A stretch of DNA of 38,065 nt from Candidatus Aminicenantota bacterium (GTDB taxonomy: Bacteria > Acidobacteriota > Aminicenantia > Aminicenantales > UBA8522), in the NCBI GenBank assembly GCA_017886205.1, contig JAFNEO010000037.1, forward strand, positions 1 to 38,065, read 5' to 3'. The notes beneath the pieces were generated by a model. The model ran no database searches. It saw only the letters and a program-made list of their open reading frames with translations, and had not been told where the DNA came from. Positions within the stretch are counted from its first letter, which is position 1. Each line of letters begins with the position of its first letter. Position numbers and translations under genes: made by a program. This document shows positions 14,908 through 22,036 of this stretch, in pieces.

Positions 14908-16089
14908 CTATTTTGTCCGGTCCCTCTTTTTTTTCTGGAATTCGGCGATTTCCTGGACAGCCTGGATAGCCCTTTCTATATGGTCCTCCGTGTTGAAAGG
15001 TCCAATGCCGAACCGGACCCCCCCATGGATTTTATCCGTCCCCAGCTGTTCATGGACGAGGGGAGCGCAGTGCAGCCCCGACCGGCAGGCGATGTTGTGG
15101 TCTACATCCAGCAGGGTTGCAGTGTCGGACGCGTCCAGGCCGTCCACGTTGAAGAGGAGGATGGAGATGTGATCGACGAGGTCTTCCTGGACGTAGAGGA
15201 CTACTCCATCAACACTCTGGAGCCCGTCCCGGAGCTTGGCCGTCAGTCTCATCTCGTACTCCTGGATGAAGTCGAGCCCTTGCTTTTCGATCCATTTCAG
15301 GCCCGCCTGGAGCCCGGCGATGCCGATCGTGTTGGGCGTACCGTATTCGAGGCGGTAAGGGTATTCATCGAGGTGGGTGCGCTGGGCCGAGCGGACGCCC
15401 GTCCCGCCGGCGCGGGTGTGTCGGATGTCGACGCCCTCCCCGACGTATAGCCCGCCGATTCCGGTCGGGCCGAGCAACGATTTGTGCCCAGTGAAGGCCA
15501 CGAGATCGACGCCCATCTCCTCGACATCGATCGGGACCTTTCCGGCCGATTGCGAAGCATCGATGGCCAGCGGGATCCCTCTTTCGCGGCACGACCGGCC
15601 GATCTCCTTGACGGGCTGGACTGTGCCGATGACGTTCGAGGCATGGTTGACCACGACCAAACGAGTGTTCGTCTTGAATTTCTTTGGGAAATCGTCGGGG
15701 TCGAGGAACCCTCGGCTATCAAACGGGACATAGTCCACCTCCACGCCCCCGTATTTCCAGAGATGGTAGAGGGGCCTAAGGACCGAGTTGTGCTCGAGGG
15801 TCGTGGTGATGGCGTGATCGCCCTTCTGGAGCAGGCCGAAGATGATCAGGTTGAGTGCATCTGTGGAATTATAAGAGAAGCACAGGCGGTTGGGGTCGGT
15901 GCCGTTGAAAAAGCGCGTCAGCATCTTCCGGGTCTCTTCGACGACGGCTCCCGCCTCCAGACAGAGATCGTACCCGGAGCGTCCGGGGTTGACGCCGAAG
16001 TTGCGGTAGAATCGATCCATGAATTCGTAGACTTCCTGTGGCTTGGGGAAGGAAGTCGCACCGTTGTCCAAATAGATCAGCTTGTCCAT
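14908..16089 (-). CDS. Cysteine desulfurase-like class V aminotransferase
   Basis: This 393-residue PLP enzyme belongs to the class V aminotransferase/cysteine desulfurase group (IscS/SufS/EF2568-like) and probably releases sulfur from cysteine as a persulfide. The PLP lysine is Lys203 in FTGHKSLLGP, the PLP-stacking His is His100 in TLEHNS, and the cofactor Asp is in AIDASQ (about 175-180). The candidate catalytic cysteine is Cys341 in SGLHCAP, with Cys335 in ACRSG just before it. The RAGGTG motif contacts the phosphate. The start ATG 16089 has AAAGGAGTT 7 nt upstream and its own promoter. No IscU/SufU scaffold is adjacent. It converges on dsrC, which makes a sulfur-transfer partnership worth considering but does not prove it. 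Confidence 0.88.
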   Translation of the reverse strand: MDKLIYLDNGATSFPKPQEVYEFMDRFYRNFGVNPGRSGYDLCLEAGAVVEETRKMLTRFFNGTDPNRLCFSYNSTDALNLIIFGLLQKGDHAITTTLEHNSVLRPLYHLWKYGGVEVDYVPFDSRGFLDPDDFPKKFKTNTRLVVVNHASNVIGTVQPVKEIGRSCRERGIPLAIDASQSAGKVPIDVEEMGVDLVAFTGHKSLLGPTGIGGLYVGEGVDIRHTRAGGTGVRSAQRTHLDEYPYRLEYGTPNTIGIAGLQAGLKWIEKQGLDFIQEYEMRLTAKLRDGLQSVDGVVLYVQEDLVDHISILLFNVDGLDASDTATLLDVDHNIACRSGLHCAPLVHEQLGTDKIHGGVRFGIGPFNTEDHIERAIQAVQEIAEFQKKKRDRTK

Positions 16090-16141
16090 GATCGAACTCC
16101 TTTGCCCGCTGGCCTAGTGTCCGTTCTCGAAGGGGAGCCCT

Positions 16142-16170
16142 ATAATAATAAAACGATTTCCCGAAATCAA
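16142..16170 (-). promoter_or_regulatory. Promoter of the cysteine desulfurase-like gene
   Basis: On the minus strand TTGATT (16170-16165), a 17-nt spacer and TATTAT (16147-16142). It lies about 50 nt upstream of ATG 16089. It forms a divergent pair with the plus-strand promoter at 16222-16251. Confidence 0.5.
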
Positions 16171-16221
16171 ACCGGTTTCTGCCGTCTTCCAGCCGCGCCT
16201 CGGTTTGAAAAGCCAAAGAAA

Positions 16222-16251
16222 TTGACAGAATGGGCCATTTTGGAATACAAT
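16222..16251 (+). promoter_or_regulatory. Strong sigma70-type promoter of the alpha/alpha-toroid gene
   Basis: A perfect TTGACA (16222-16227), an 18-nt spacer and TACAAT (16246-16251). The expected leader is about 124 nt before ATG 16382. The interval 16252-16381 shows no ribosome-binding site, riboswitch or strong hairpin that I can recognise. Confidence 0.6.
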
Positions 16252-16381
16252 ATAAGTCTGCGCCCGTGGATATGTTTGTACCCAAAGCCCCGTCGGGTAT
16301 TATTTTCTCTCCCTCTGGCTCTGGACTGACTATTTTTTGGGCCCGAGTTTTTTAGCGATAGGCCGCCGAACATCGACGACG

Positions 16382-17365
16382 ATGAAATTCAACACTGCTA
16401 AGGCGATCGAGTTTCTCCTGGCCAGGGGCAATCTCCCCATCCTTTTCTGGCTGAAAAAGGATATCCTGAACGTCCCCATCGACCGCGAGAGCAAGAACAT
16501 GCGCAAGTTTGCGGCCCGCGTCCGCATCCTGGAAACTCAAAAGCCGGATGGCAGCTGGTGGGAAAGACGTTCGGACACACCCATTTATTGGGAGCGGACG
16601 CTCTATCGCGTCGATACTCTGAGAAATTTGTACCGTCTTTATGATTATGGTTGCACGATCAGGGAAGAAGGCATCCAGCGAGCCCTCGACTTCCTGTTTT
16701 CCCTCCAGTCCAGGGAAGGGGACTTCCGCGGGACAGTGCTCAACGTCTATACTCCGACCTTCCACGCCCTCACCCTGGAGATGCTCTGTCTGTACGGGTT
16801 GGACAAGGACCGGCGAGTGCAGAAGGGATTTCGCTGGATCCTGGCTAACCGACAAAACGATGGAGGCTGGGCGCTTTATCATCCGCGGCCGTCTCAAAGC
16901 GGCGTCAAATCCGCCGCTCCCGGCTGGTCCAACCCAAGGGTCCAGCCCTTCAAACCGCGCAAGTCGCAGCCCTTTTCCCACCATGTCACGGGCATGGTCC
17001 TGAGGGCCTTTGCCGAGTCTCCGACCTGGAAGAGCAGCAAAGAGGCCTGGCAGGCCGGGGAGAAGCTGCTGAGTTGCTTCTTCTGCGACGAAGTCTATGA
17101 AGACCGGACCTTCCCCTCCGATTGGGAGAAGATCTGCTATCCCTTCTGGAACACCGATATCCTGGCCAGCATTGACTCCCTTTCCAAAGTCGGTTTCAGC
17201 GCCGAAAATGAAACCATCCAAAAGGGGCTCGCCTGGCTGATGAAAAAACAGAACAGCCAGGGCTTTTGGGAATGCGGCAGCAAGAAGGACACTCTGGAGG
17301 ACCATCTTTGGGTAACCCTGGCCGTGCTGCGAGCCCTTAAACGGTTCGATCTGCTCCGCACCTGA
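16382..17365 (+). CDS. Prenyltransferase/squalene-cyclase-repeat (alpha/alpha toroid) protein
   Basis: This 327-residue protein is built of repeats like those of the squalene-hopene cyclase/prenyltransferase alpha-alpha toroid. Several QW-like motifs are visible: QKPDGSWWE, LQSREGDFRG, NRQNDGGWALY and KKQNSQGFWECG. It is about half the length of a squalene-hopene cyclase and I see no DXDD catalytic motif, so terpene cyclisation is doubtful. No signal peptide is evident. The first Met of the fold, ATG 16382, lies 124 nt downstream of a strong promoter but has no Shine-Dalgarno. The frame is open upstream to 16337 without a better site. Proteins of this sort are common and mostly uncharacterised. 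The stop lies 3 nt from the convergent operon end. Confidence 0.8.
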   Translation: MKFNTAKAIEFLLARGNLPILFWLKKDILNVPIDRESKNMRKFAARVRILETQKPDGSWWERRSDTPIYWERTLYRVDTLRNLYRLYDYGCTIREEGIQRALDFLFSLQSREGDFRGTVLNVYTPTFHALTLEMLCLYGLDKDRRVQKGFRWILANRQNDGGWALYHPRPSQSGVKSAAPGWSNPRVQPFKPRKSQPFSHHVTGMVLRAFAESPTWKSSKEAWQAGEKLLSCFFCDEVYEDRTFPSDWEKICYPFWNTDILASIDSLSKVGFSAENETIQKGLAWLMKKQNSQGFWECGSKKDTLEDHLWVTLAVLRALKRFDLLRT

Positions 17366-17368
17366 GCA

Positions 17369-17719
17369 CTAGTTCACGAATTCGACCAGCCTCTCTCCGA
17401 TGTCTTCCACTGCCTTGGCCAGGACAGCTCTGAGCCGGCTGAACCTCAGGTTGAGCGGCGCGCCTTCAGCTGAGTCCGAGCCCCCGAGGATGAGTCGGGA
17501 GAAGCCGCTACCTGGAGCCAGGCATAGTCGAATTCCGCCGATCAGTCTTTTCAGTTCGCTCTGATCGCCCGAGCCGGTCGAACCGAGGAGCGTCAATTCG
17601 TGGCCGAAGTGAGCGAATACTCCGGCCCATTCCGGATTTTGTGCCGATTTCAGGGTTAGGACAAGCTCGTCTAGAAGCAGGGCCAGCTCCTTCAGACGCC
17701 AGAGTTCAACTTTGGACAT
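17369..17719 (-). CDS. Unrecognised 116-residue protein, last gene of the HdrD-like/cytochrome b operon
   Basis: I do not recognise this protein. It is predicted to be mostly helical: an N-terminal helix (LWRLKELALLLDELVLTLK, about 6-24), a WAGVFAHFGHEL helix (about 31-42), a Gly/Ser-rich middle and a C-terminal helix (RAVLAKAVEDIGERLVEFV). It has no cysteine pair, signal peptide or membrane segment, so it is unlikely to be a redox subunit. It overlaps the end of the iron-sulfur protein gene by 14 nt on the same strand, so it is almost certainly co-translated. A role in assembly or regulation of the complex is possible but only inferred from the overlap. Confidence 0.6.
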   Translation of the reverse strand: MSKVELWRLKELALLLDELVLTLKSAQNPEWAGVFAHFGHELTLLGSTGSGDQSELKRLIGGIRLCLAPGSGFSRLILGGSDSAEGAPLNLRFSRLRAVLAKAVEDIGERLVEFVN

Positions 17720-19133
17720 TCCCGCTGGCCAGCGCCCTGGAGACGAGCTCCAGGATCTGGACGACTTTCAGGTTCAGCTTATAGTGTTTAATCACATCGG
17801 CCAGGCCGTCGACGCAGTTATGGCACATCGTGCAGACGAGCTTGGCGCCTGTTGCTTGGAGCTGTTCGGCCTTGATCTTGGCCGCCTCGAGGCGGAGGGA
17901 CCGGTATTCCGGAGTCGAAAGAAGGCCGCCTCCTCCCGTGCAGCAGAAGTTCTCCCGGCCGTGCGGCTCCATCTCCCGAAAATCGGCGCAGACGCGGCGC
18001 AGGACCCAGCGGGGCTCCTCGACAAGATCGCCCGAGCGGGCGATATTGCAGGAGTCGTGGAAGGTAACAGGCTCGGGGTTCTTGGCGGAATCGACCTTGA
18101 TCCGTCCCTGCCGGAGATAGCGGACCAGGGTAATGACCACGGATTCGGTCGGCACCGTCTGGTCGCGTCCGGCCCAGTTATAGCCTTCCCAGCGTGTGGA
18201 ACGATAGCCATGGCCGCATTCTGAGATGACAATTCGCCCGGAGCGGAGCCATGCTGCAGCCTGATAGACGTTCTCGGCTATATACGCGCCGAGGCTGTCA
18301 TCCCCGGAGAAGAGGCCATAATTGGTCATATCCCAGCCCCGCTTGGGCAGGGTCCACTTTTCCCCCGCGAGATGGAAGATCCTGGCGGCGTCGCTGAGCG
18401 AGCGGGGGTCGAACTTGATCTCCCTGGGGTTGATGACATACAAGAAATCGCAGTCCGTCCGGTCAACGGGAATCTCGATCCCCCGGATCCCAGTCTCGGA
18501 CTCCAGCTCTTCCCGGACCCAGGCAATGGTCTCAAGATAGTCTTCCTCCGTGACCGCCATCTGGTTTCCGGTCTCCCACTGGTCTCGGTTGACGTTGAAG
18601 ATGCCTTCAGGAACGATGCCGAGTTCTGTGAGCAGCCCGCGGGTGAAACGAACCAGAGCCGCCGTGTCCACGCCCATCGGGCAGTTGAGCGTGCAGCGGC
18701 GGCAGGCACTGCAGGCTCCGAAGACAATGTTCTTGAGGAGGTTGAGGTCCGCGTCGTCCCGGGGATAGCGGGCGTGGACCCACCAGGGGATGATCCGGCC
18801 GGTCCAGTCCTTGTGCCGTTTGAAGATGCGGCGGATCTGGTCGGCTTTGTAAGCCGGCGTCATGGTCGGGTCGTCGGGCCGGGCGAGGGCATAGTGGCAG
18901 GATTCGGCGCAGAGGCCGCAGTGGACGCAGGCAGCAAAAGACAGCGCCAGCGGCCGGTTGATTTTCCGTCCGAGGAGGTCGAGGAACTTCCGGACGTTAT
19001 CGGCCTGAGGGTCGTAGAGCTTGAGCCTCCCCTCGGCGACCGAGCCCAGGTTGGCCGCGCGTGCTCTCTCCTGAGAACTCGTCTCCAGAGGGGACTTCAG
19101 GGCCGGCGGGGGCTCATTTTTCTGGCGGCCCAA
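17706..19133 (-). CDS. HdrD/DsrK/TmcB-like iron-sulfur protein
   Basis: This 475-residue protein has two [4Fe-4S] motifs: Cys69, 72, 75 and 79 (CVHCGLCAESC), then Cys141, 144, 147 and 151 (CSACRRCTLNCP). A C-terminal CCG domain follows, with the pattern CX34-CC-X35-CX2C (DSC...FCCTGG...CTMC) expected to bind the noncubane [4Fe-4S] cluster of heterodisulfide reductases. The first CCG-like half is degenerate, with only ISECGHGY recognisable. This is the architecture of HdrD, DsrK and TmcB, which move electrons between a membrane cytochrome b and a thiol-disulfide partner such as DsrC. No signal peptide is present, so it probably sits on the cytoplasmic face. It overlaps the cytochrome b gene by 20 nt. 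Which of the three subfamilies it belongs to cannot be settled by eye. Confidence 0.88.
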   Translation of the reverse strand: MGRQKNEPPPALKSPLETSSQERARAANLGSVAEGRLKLYDPQADNVRKFLDLLGRKINRPLALSFAACVHCGLCAESCHYALARPDDPTMTPAYKADQIRRIFKRHKDWTGRIIPWWVHARYPRDDADLNLLKNIVFGACSACRRCTLNCPMGVDTAALVRFTRGLLTELGIVPEGIFNVNRDQWETGNQMAVTEEDYLETIAWVREELESETGIRGIEIPVDRTDCDFLYVINPREIKFDPRSLSDAARIFHLAGEKWTLPKRGWDMTNYGLFSGDDSLGAYIAENVYQAAAWLRSGRIVISECGHGYRSTRWEGYNWAGRDQTVPTESVVITLVRYLRQGRIKVDSAKNPEPVTFHDSCNIARSGDLVEEPRWVLRRVCADFREMEPHGRENFCCTGGGGLLSTPEYRSLRLEAAKIKAEQLQATGAKLVCTMCHNCVDGLADVIKHYKLNLKVVQILELVSRALASGNVQS

Positions 19134-19803
19134 AGGCGGTCTCCTCCTTCGCTTCCTTTATGGGGAAGACGCCGCGGTGCCCCAGCGTCTTTCCCAAGAC
19201 ATACCGGGCGAACGGATAGTAAAGATAGTGCGATATCTTGCTGAAGGGCACGTAGACAAGAAAGAAGGCCGTTAGTCCGAAGAACAGGACGAGCGTCCAC
19301 TCGGCCGTCGGAAAGCGGTTGGGGACGGCCAGCACTGCGGCGGCGAAATAAAGGATCATCAGGATTAGGGAGAAATAGTCATCCGGAGTGCTGATCAGAC
19401 GGACGGCTGGGTTGCGAAGGCGTCGGCGGAGCCTCATCAGGCCGACGACGAAGGCTGCGCCGATGATGATCTGGAAGAGTAGAACGACCGCCTTTGTCCG
19501 GAAGAGCTCCGGCCGGTAGGGGATGATGAAGGTGGCGGCGATGGCGGCGGTCACACCGAGATGAAAGATGAGGAATTGGACGTAAAAACCCGGCTTCTTG
19601 CGCAGCGCTTCCATCGACCAGGGCATGGAAATGCTGAGCAGGGAATAGGCGATCCCTTCTCTCTTGCTGCCGGCCGGCCGGGTCCTTTCCCGGGTCGGCT
19701 CGAAGCGTAGGATCCAGAGGATCCGGAAGACGTAGACGCTCGCCAGGAAGAGAAGGGCGACGATCTGGACCTCATTCTCGAGGACGCGGAGAAACGGGCT
19801 CAT
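19114..19803 (-). CDS. Cytochrome b membrane subunit, NarI/DsrM/TmcC-like
   Basis: This 229-residue membrane protein has about five helices (near residues 11-31, 74-95, 105-123, 142-160 and 167-186). Candidate heme-ligating histidines are His81 in FLIFHLG and His192 in FSKISHYLYYP, matching the nitrate-reductase gamma/DsrM/TmcC cytochrome b family, which exchanges electrons with the quinone pool. Its length is closer to NarI (about 225) than to the longer DsrM and TmcC proteins I know. It is the first gene of a three-gene operon with the HdrD-like protein. The start ATG 19803 has no clear Shine-Dalgarno and lies 13 nt downstream of a perfect -10 box, so the leader is about 7 nt. Confidence 0.85.
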   Translation of the reverse strand: MSPFLRVLENEVQIVALLFLASVYVFRILWILRFEPTRERTRPAGSKREGIAYSLLSISMPWSMEALRKKPGFYVQFLIFHLGVTAAIAATFIIPYRPELFRTKAVVLLFQIIIGAAFVVGLMRLRRRLRNPAVRLISTPDDYFSLILMILYFAAAVLAVPNRFPTAEWTLVLFFGLTAFFLVYVPFSKISHYLYYPFARYVLGKTLGHRGVFPIKEAKEETAFGPPEK

Positions 19804-19816
19804 GGGTGGCCACCCG

Positions 19817-19844
19817 ATTATACCAGAGCTCCCCCGATTTTCAA
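19817..19844 (-). promoter_or_regulatory. Promoter of the cytochrome b/HdrD-like operon
   Basis: On the minus strand TTGAAA (19844-19839), a 16-nt spacer and a perfect TATAAT (19822-19817). The start codon at 19803 is only 13 nt beyond the -10 box. Confidence 0.6.
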
Positions 19845-19931
19845 CAAACGTGGTAGAATAAGACCTTTCCGAATTGGGCCCGCAGTGGTGCGGCCCTGTT
19901 CGTCAAATTGCCCTGTGAAAACGGTGCCGGC

Positions 19932-21446
19932 ATGAGACAACGCTATCTGGATTTCGTCAGAAAACAAATCATCGGGAATGACCTGCTGTTCGAAACTCCA
20001 TACGGACTCCGGAATATGTTTTATGCCGGCTATACCGCTTCCGGCCGTGGGCTCCGGCTCAACGGGTGCTCTGAAGAAGCTCCAGGAGATCATCGGCGTC
20101 TACATCCCTCCGCTGACAAAAGAGAGGCTGTACCAATCCTGCTCCGAGGTCGGTGAAGCGGGCGGGGATGTCCGCCGCCTCATTGAAACCAATACTCCTG
20201 TTGTCTTCATCGGGCCCTACGAGCATCATACCAACGAGTTGATGTGGAGAGAGGCCTTGGCCGAAGTCGTGGTCGTCCGGTTGAGCGGCCGCGGCGGTCT
20301 GGACCTTGCGGACCTGGAGGGAAAGTTTCCGCTCCCCAGTTCAGAGGCCGGGTCAAGTTCGGGTCGTTCTCGGCCGGGTCGAACATCACCGGCGTCAAGA
20401 CGCCCGTCTATGACGTCGCTCGAATCTGCCATCGGCACAACGTCGGGGTGTTCTTCGATTTTGCCGCCGTGGCTCCCTATGCCGAGATCAACATGAACAA
20501 GAACGGGGAGTCCTACTTCGACGCCATCTTTTTCTCTCCGCACAAGTTTCTGGGCGGACCTGGGAGCAGCGGGATCCTGGTGATCAACGAACGCCTTTAC
20601 AGAAGGGACCTTCCTCCGACAACGGCCGGAGGAGGAACGGTCGTCTATGTCGGCTTCGACAGCCATGACTATGCGGAAGACATAGAGACCCGGGAAATGG
20701 CCGGGACTCCGCCCATCCTCCAGACCATCAAGGCCGCCCTGGTCATGGAAGTCAAAGAGAAGATCGGAGCGTCCGAGATTGAAAAAATCGAGAGGGTAAA
20801 CCTGGCCCGTTTTATGGAGAGGTTGCGGGAAATCCCGAACATCCGGCTCGTCGGCCGCTACACCACACCGGACCTCACCCTGATCGTCTCTTTCAATATC
20901 ACTCACCAGGACAGGATCCTCCATCCGAAATTTGTCACCAAGCTCCTCAACGATCTGTTCGGCATCCAGTCGCGGGCGGGATGCAGTTGCGCGGGTCCGT
21001 ACGGCCACCGCCTTCTCGGCATCGACGCGGTGACGTCGGACCGCATCCGGCGGCTGATCGGCCGGGGATACCAAGGGATCAAGCCGGGCTGGGTGCGCAT
21101 CAACATCCACTACACCTTTGATAGAAGTGACATCGATTTCCTGGCGAAGGCGATCGATTTCGCCGCGAGGCAGGGGCGTCTCTTCCTGAGTGAGTACGCG
21201 TTCGACTGGCGAACCGGAGAATGGCGGCACCTCGGTTTCCGGGAGAAAAAACCAGATCTCTCTCTGGAAAACAATTTCCGGACCCGATCCGCCGACCTTT
21301 CCCGCAAGGCCTCTTTCCGGGCTGGTTATTTCCGTGAGGCCTTCCGGCTGGCCAGAAAGCTGGAGAAAACCGCCGTGATGGAATTCCAGAAGGACGCGGC
21401 AGAAATCGAGGACCTCAAGTACTTCTATTACACCCATCTCACTTGA
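19932..21446 (+). pseudogene. Broken class V aminotransferase (cysteine desulfurase-like) gene
   Basis: Parts of one PLP enzyme lie in different frames. The start (MRQRYLDFV, then FYAGYTASGR) runs in one frame from ATG 19932 to about 20046. The next piece (GSGSTGALKKLQEIIG to DLADLEGKF) is in a second frame to about 20330. The rest (FRGRVKFGSFSAGSN to the end) returns to the first frame. Later motifs are intact: PLP lysine in FSPHKFLGGPG and candidate active-site cysteines in AGCSCAGPYGH. In this family I would expect some 50-60 residues between the TASGR and GSGSTGA motifs; here they are joined, so an internal deletion accompanies the first frame change. A second one-base-type shift lies between about 20320 and 20340. 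Two lesions make true decay likelier than a sequencing slip, though assembly error is possible. Confidence 0.8.
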
Positions 21447-21458
21447 GCGATGCTTTCT

Positions 21459-21488
21459 TTGAATTGGGCTAAGGACAAGTGCTATGAT
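21459..21488 (+). promoter_or_regulatory. Promoter of folK-TonB receptor unit
   Basis: TTGAAT (21459-21464), an 18-nt spacer and TATGAT (21483-21488). The expected start near 21495 precedes the AAGGA ribosome-binding site (21503-21507) of the GTG at 21515. Confidence 0.5.
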
Positions 21489-21514
21489 GGGCAATCCTCT
21501 TGAAGGACAGGGCG

Positions 21515-22036
21515 GTGCACTACTTTTTGAGCCTCGGCAGCAATCTCGGCAACAGGCGGGCTAATCTGGGCCGCGCTCTGGCTGAGTTGAAAAAGGCCCG
21601 AGTGAAGGTCCTCCGGTCCTCCTCGCTCTACCGCACCGAACCCGTCGATTGCGCCGCCCAGCCCTGGTTTTATAATCAAGTCGTCGAGGTGAGCACGGCC
21701 CTGGAGGCCGCCGACCTTCTGGCCCTGATCAAGACCGTGGAGAGGGACCTTGGACGCCGACCCGCCCGAAGGAACCGGCCGAGGACGATCGACATCGATA
21801 TCCTGATCGCAGAGGACCGGGTGATCGCCACGAGACAGCTGATCGTTCCTCATCCCCGGATGGCCGAGCGGAATTTCGTCCTCGTCCCTCTCCTCGAAAT
21901 CGCGCCGGCGGCCGTCCATCCGTTGCTCAAGGAGAAAATATCCGACCTTCACCAAATGTCCCGGGACAAATCGGTGGTGAAAAAAATGCCGGAGAAGGTG
22001 GGCCGATCATCCGCCAAGGAGTACAGACAGCCATGA
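21515..22036 (+). CDS. folK: 2-amino-4-hydroxy-6-hydroxymethyldihydropteridine pyrophosphokinase
   Basis: This 173-residue enzyme transfers pyrophosphate from ATP to 6-hydroxymethyl-dihydropterin in folate synthesis. Family motifs are the N-terminal LSLGSNLGNR (about 5-14), SSLYRTEPV, QPWFYNQVVEV, LGRRPARRNRPRTIDIDIL (the pterin- and Mg-ATP-binding loop) and PHPRMAERNFVLVPL. I choose GTG 21515 because AAGGA lies 7 nt upstream and the protein then begins immediately before the first beta strand. A TTG at 21500 would precede that ribosome-binding site. The C-terminal 20 residues are a basic, low-complexity extension beyond the usual end. The stop overlaps the TonB-receptor start by 4 nt. Other folate genes are not in the window. 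Confidence 0.93.
   Translation: MHYFLSLGSNLGNRRANLGRALAELKKARVKVLRSSSLYRTEPVDCAAQPWFYNQVVEVSTALEAADLLALIKTVERDLGRRPARRNRPRTIDIDILIAEDRVIATRQLIVPHPRMAERNFVLVPLLEIAPAAVHPLLKEKISDLHQMSRDKSVVKKMPEKVGRSSAKEYRQP

Noticed and set aside
17366..17400. Possible tRNA or terminator at the convergent junction near 17366
   Set aside because: No T-loop core (GTTCRANNC) or hairpin with a T-run was found. The junction is only 3 nt and belongs to two coding ends.
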